A DNA stretch of 64,000 nt from JBPRGH01 sp051418055. Lineage in GTDB: Bacteria; Bacteroidota; Bacteroidia; Cytophagales; Cyclobacteriaceae. The stretch covers positions 62,001 to 126,000 of the forward strand of contig JBPRGH010000007.1 in NCBI GenBank assembly GCA_051418055.1, given 5' to 3'. The translations under genes were made by a program, and so were the position numbers. Below are positions 62,555 to 64,000 of the stretch, piece after piece. The notes beneath the pieces are model-generated. The model ran no database searches. It saw only the letters and a list, made by a program, of their open reading frames with translations, and was not told the DNA's origin. Position 1 is the stretch's first letter. Every line of letters begins with the position of its first letter.

Positions 62555-62992
62555 ATGAACCAGGAACATTATAAAAAACTGGAGCACATGTATCTAAATG
62601 CAAATATTAATTCTGAATTTTTTGCTTCTTCTACCATTCAGATCACCGATGAGATGGCGAAAATAGAGTTGCCGGTAGATGAAAAATATTTTCACGCTCT
62701 TGGTGGCGTGCATGGCTCCGTATATTTTAAATTATTGGATGATGCAGCCTTCTTTGCTGTTAACTCGGTGATAATGGAAAATTTTGTACTCACCACCTCC
62801 TTTAACCTTCACCTTATCCGCCCTGCTGACAAAGGCAAGCTGAAAGCAGTAGGGAAGATAAAATTCAAATCGAAAGACAGCTTTATTGCAGAATCATTTT
62901 TATACAATGACAGGAATAAAGAAATTGCTTTTGGAACTGGTACTTTTGTAAGAAGCAAAAAGTCTTTATCTGAAGAAATCGGCTATAAATAA
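62555..62992 (+). CDS. PaaI-like hotdog-fold thioesterase
   Basis: 145 residues of the hotdog fold. The segment HALGGVHGSVYFKLLDDAAFFAVNSV holds the conserved His/Gly and Asp of acyl-CoA thioesterases, and FVLTTSFNLHLIRPADKGKLKAVGKI is the second strand pair. Probably hydrolyses an acyl-CoA or aryl-CoA in the cytoplasm. No signal peptide. It lies 79 bases before the lycopene cyclase gene on the same strand, so a shared role in carotenoid or fatty-acid metabolism is possible but not shown. Confidence 0.88.
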   Translation: MNQEHYKKLEHMYLNANINSEFFASSTIQITDEMAKIELPVDEKYFHALGGVHGSVYFKLLDDAAFFAVNSVIMENFVLTTSFNLHLIRPADKGKLKAVGKIKFKSKDSFIAESFLYNDRNKEIAFGTGTFVRSKKSLSEEIGYK

Positions 62993-63058
62993 TCTTATGC
63001 CAAATTTTATGATTGAATTCCCCCTTAAGCAGCACCTTAACATCTAAATCTTCTGTGT

Positions 63059-63066
63059 TATCTTTG
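63059..63066 (+). promoter_or_regulatory. Bacteroidota -7 box just upstream of the lycopene cyclase ATG
   Basis: TATCTTTG followed by CACC, ending five bases before the ATG at 63072. The transcript would be leaderless or nearly so. Confidence 0.5.
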
Positions 63067-63071
63067 CACCC

Positions 63072-64000
63072 ATGTCTTCCATCATTTATGATTTTGCCAT
63101 AGTAGGAGCCGGTGCTGCAGGTTTAAATCTGGCCATGGCAATGCTCAATGATCCTTATTTCGAAAACAAGAACATCCTCATTCTTGAAAAAAAAGATAAA
63201 GAAGAGAATGATAAAACATGGTGTTTTTGGGAAACGGGCAATGGAATTTGGGATGAAATCATAACGCATCAATGGCAAAAAGGTACATTTATTACTAAAG
63301 ACACCCACACAAAACTGGACCTGTTCCCATATCGCTATAAGATGATCCGTTCAGTTGATTTTTATGACTATACCAAGCAGCAGCTTCGATCGGCGCCTCA
63401 ATTTACTTATGTGCAGGATGAAGTCAAGGATATAAGTATGCTAAACCAGTGTGAATTGACAGCCCTCAATGGCAGCTACAAATGTGACCATGTATTTGAC
63501 AGCCGTATTGATCCGGAAGTAAAAGAAGTTAAGGAAAAATATCTTCATGTACTACAGCATTTTAAAGGATGGTATATAACCACCGAAAAAGAAGTTTTTA
63601 ATCCATACTCTTTTACAATGATGGATTTCCGCCTCAAATATAAAGATACCACCAGCTTTATGTATCTCTTGCCAACTTCTAAAAAAGAAGCACTGGTAGA
63701 ATTTACTTTTTTTACCCCTGAGCTCGTTACAGAGGAAATCTATGATGATTTGCTGCAAACCTATATTAAAGAGATCCTCAAGGTTGACGACTATCAAATT
63801 GCAGAGGTAGAGAAAGGTGTTATACCCATGACAAGTTATCCCTTTCATAAAAAGCATCAGGAGAAGGTAACAAAAATAGGTACTGCAGGTGGATGGGTAC
63901 GGGCTTCAAGTGGGTACTCGTTTAAAAATGCCGAGCGAAATTCCCAGAAGATCATTGATAATATAAAATCCGATAAACATCCGGCAGACGGGCTTCACAG
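63072..64000 (+). CDS. crtY: Lycopene beta-cyclase (CrtY-type), partial (3' end beyond window)
   Basis: 309 residues are visible before the window ends. The N-terminus YDFAIVGAGAAGLNLAMAML is the Rossmann GxGxxG flavin-binding site, followed by LILEKKDK and KTWCFWE, a motif of lycopene cyclases, and further on VIPMTSYPFH and GTAGGWVRASSGYSF. Lycopene cyclase makes the beta rings of carotene in the membrane, giving orange pigments in Bacteroidota. The first ATG in frame is chosen; no earlier start exists because of the upstream promoter box. About 70-80 residues are missing. No other carotenoid gene is in the window. Confidence 0.93.
   Translation, partial: MSSIIYDFAIVGAGAAGLNLAMAMLNDPYFENKNILILEKKDKEENDKTWCFWETGNGIWDEIITHQWQKGTFITKDTHTKLDLFPYRYKMIRSVDFYDYTKQQLRSAPQFTYVQDEVKDISMLNQCELTALNGSYKCDHVFDSRIDPEVKEVKEKYLHVLQHFKGWYITTEKEVFNPYSFTMMDFRLKYKDTTSFMYLLPTSKKEALVEFTFFTPELVTEEIYDDLLQTYIKEILKVDDYQIAEVEKGVIPMTSYPFHKKHQEKVTKIGTAGGWVRASSGYSFKNAERNSQKIIDNIKSDKHPADGLH

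Overview
This window is a chromosomal segment of a Bacteroidota bacterium, most likely a carotenoid-producing member of the Cytophagia. Supporting signs are a large PKD-repeat protein with a gliding-motility-type C-terminal sorting domain beside a PorP/SprF protein, many N-terminal signal peptides, AT-rich DNA, Bacteroidota-type -7 boxes (TAnnTTTG), and families common in this phylum (DUF4199, DUF2911, DUF2141, BatA-domain, TPR proteins). Both ends cut genes: the 5' end truncates CTP synthase (pyrG) and the 3' end truncates a lycopene cyclase. I saw no rRNA, tRNA, CRISPR array, prophage or insertion sequence.

Layout. 0-8.2 kb: pyrG (minus), a type IX secretion cargo plus PorP/SprF pair, a CCA-adding/poly(A) polymerase-family enzyme and a TPR protein. 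8.3-12.6 kb: an operon of three exported amidohydrolase-like proteins, only one of which keeps metal ligands. 13-18.9 kb: an orphan helical protein, DUF4407, a YkuD-type murein L,D-transpeptidase, an ATP-dependent DNA ligase with its exonuclease, and a histidine phosphatase. 19-27 kb: a TPR membrane protein, an HD protein, a 44-residue membrane protein, a GluR0-like receptor channel, an SDR, a polyprenyl synthetase, a hydrolase, MscS and CorA. 27-35 kb: two more L,D-transpeptidases, a RimK/RimB/aspartoacylase-like operon, DUF2911, and a fumarylacetoacetase-flavin reductase operon. 35-43.8 kb: a secreted unknown, a TauE-family exporter, DUF2141, a repeat-rich intergenic region, an ABC permease, a HemJ-SCO-cytochrome c operon, a MOSC protein and a Crp/Fnr regulator. 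43.8-51.3 kb: a MacA/MacB/TolC-like efflux operon without an ATPase gene, and an ECF sigma/anti-sigma/secreted-protein operon. 51.4-64 kb: a methyltransferase and M28 peptidase, two family-2 glycosyltransferases separated by dispersed repeats, two DUF4199 proteins, a non-catalytic dihydroorotase-like protein, a BatA-domain protein, a broken lipoprotein gene, a VOC protein, a beta-barrel protein, a hotdog thioesterase and crtY.

Most of the window is envelope biology (secretion, peptidoglycan crosslinking, efflux, ion channels) and housekeeping. No single cluster is clearly a new system. The strongest leads are the K+-channel-type glutamate-receptor homologue, the rimK-rimB-aspartoacylase operon, the exported amidohydrolase trio with two apparent pseudoenzymes, the dihydroorotase-like protein without metal ligands, and the composite palindromic repeat at 37.3-37.8 kb. 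All functional calls rest on recognised motifs and layout; no database search was run.
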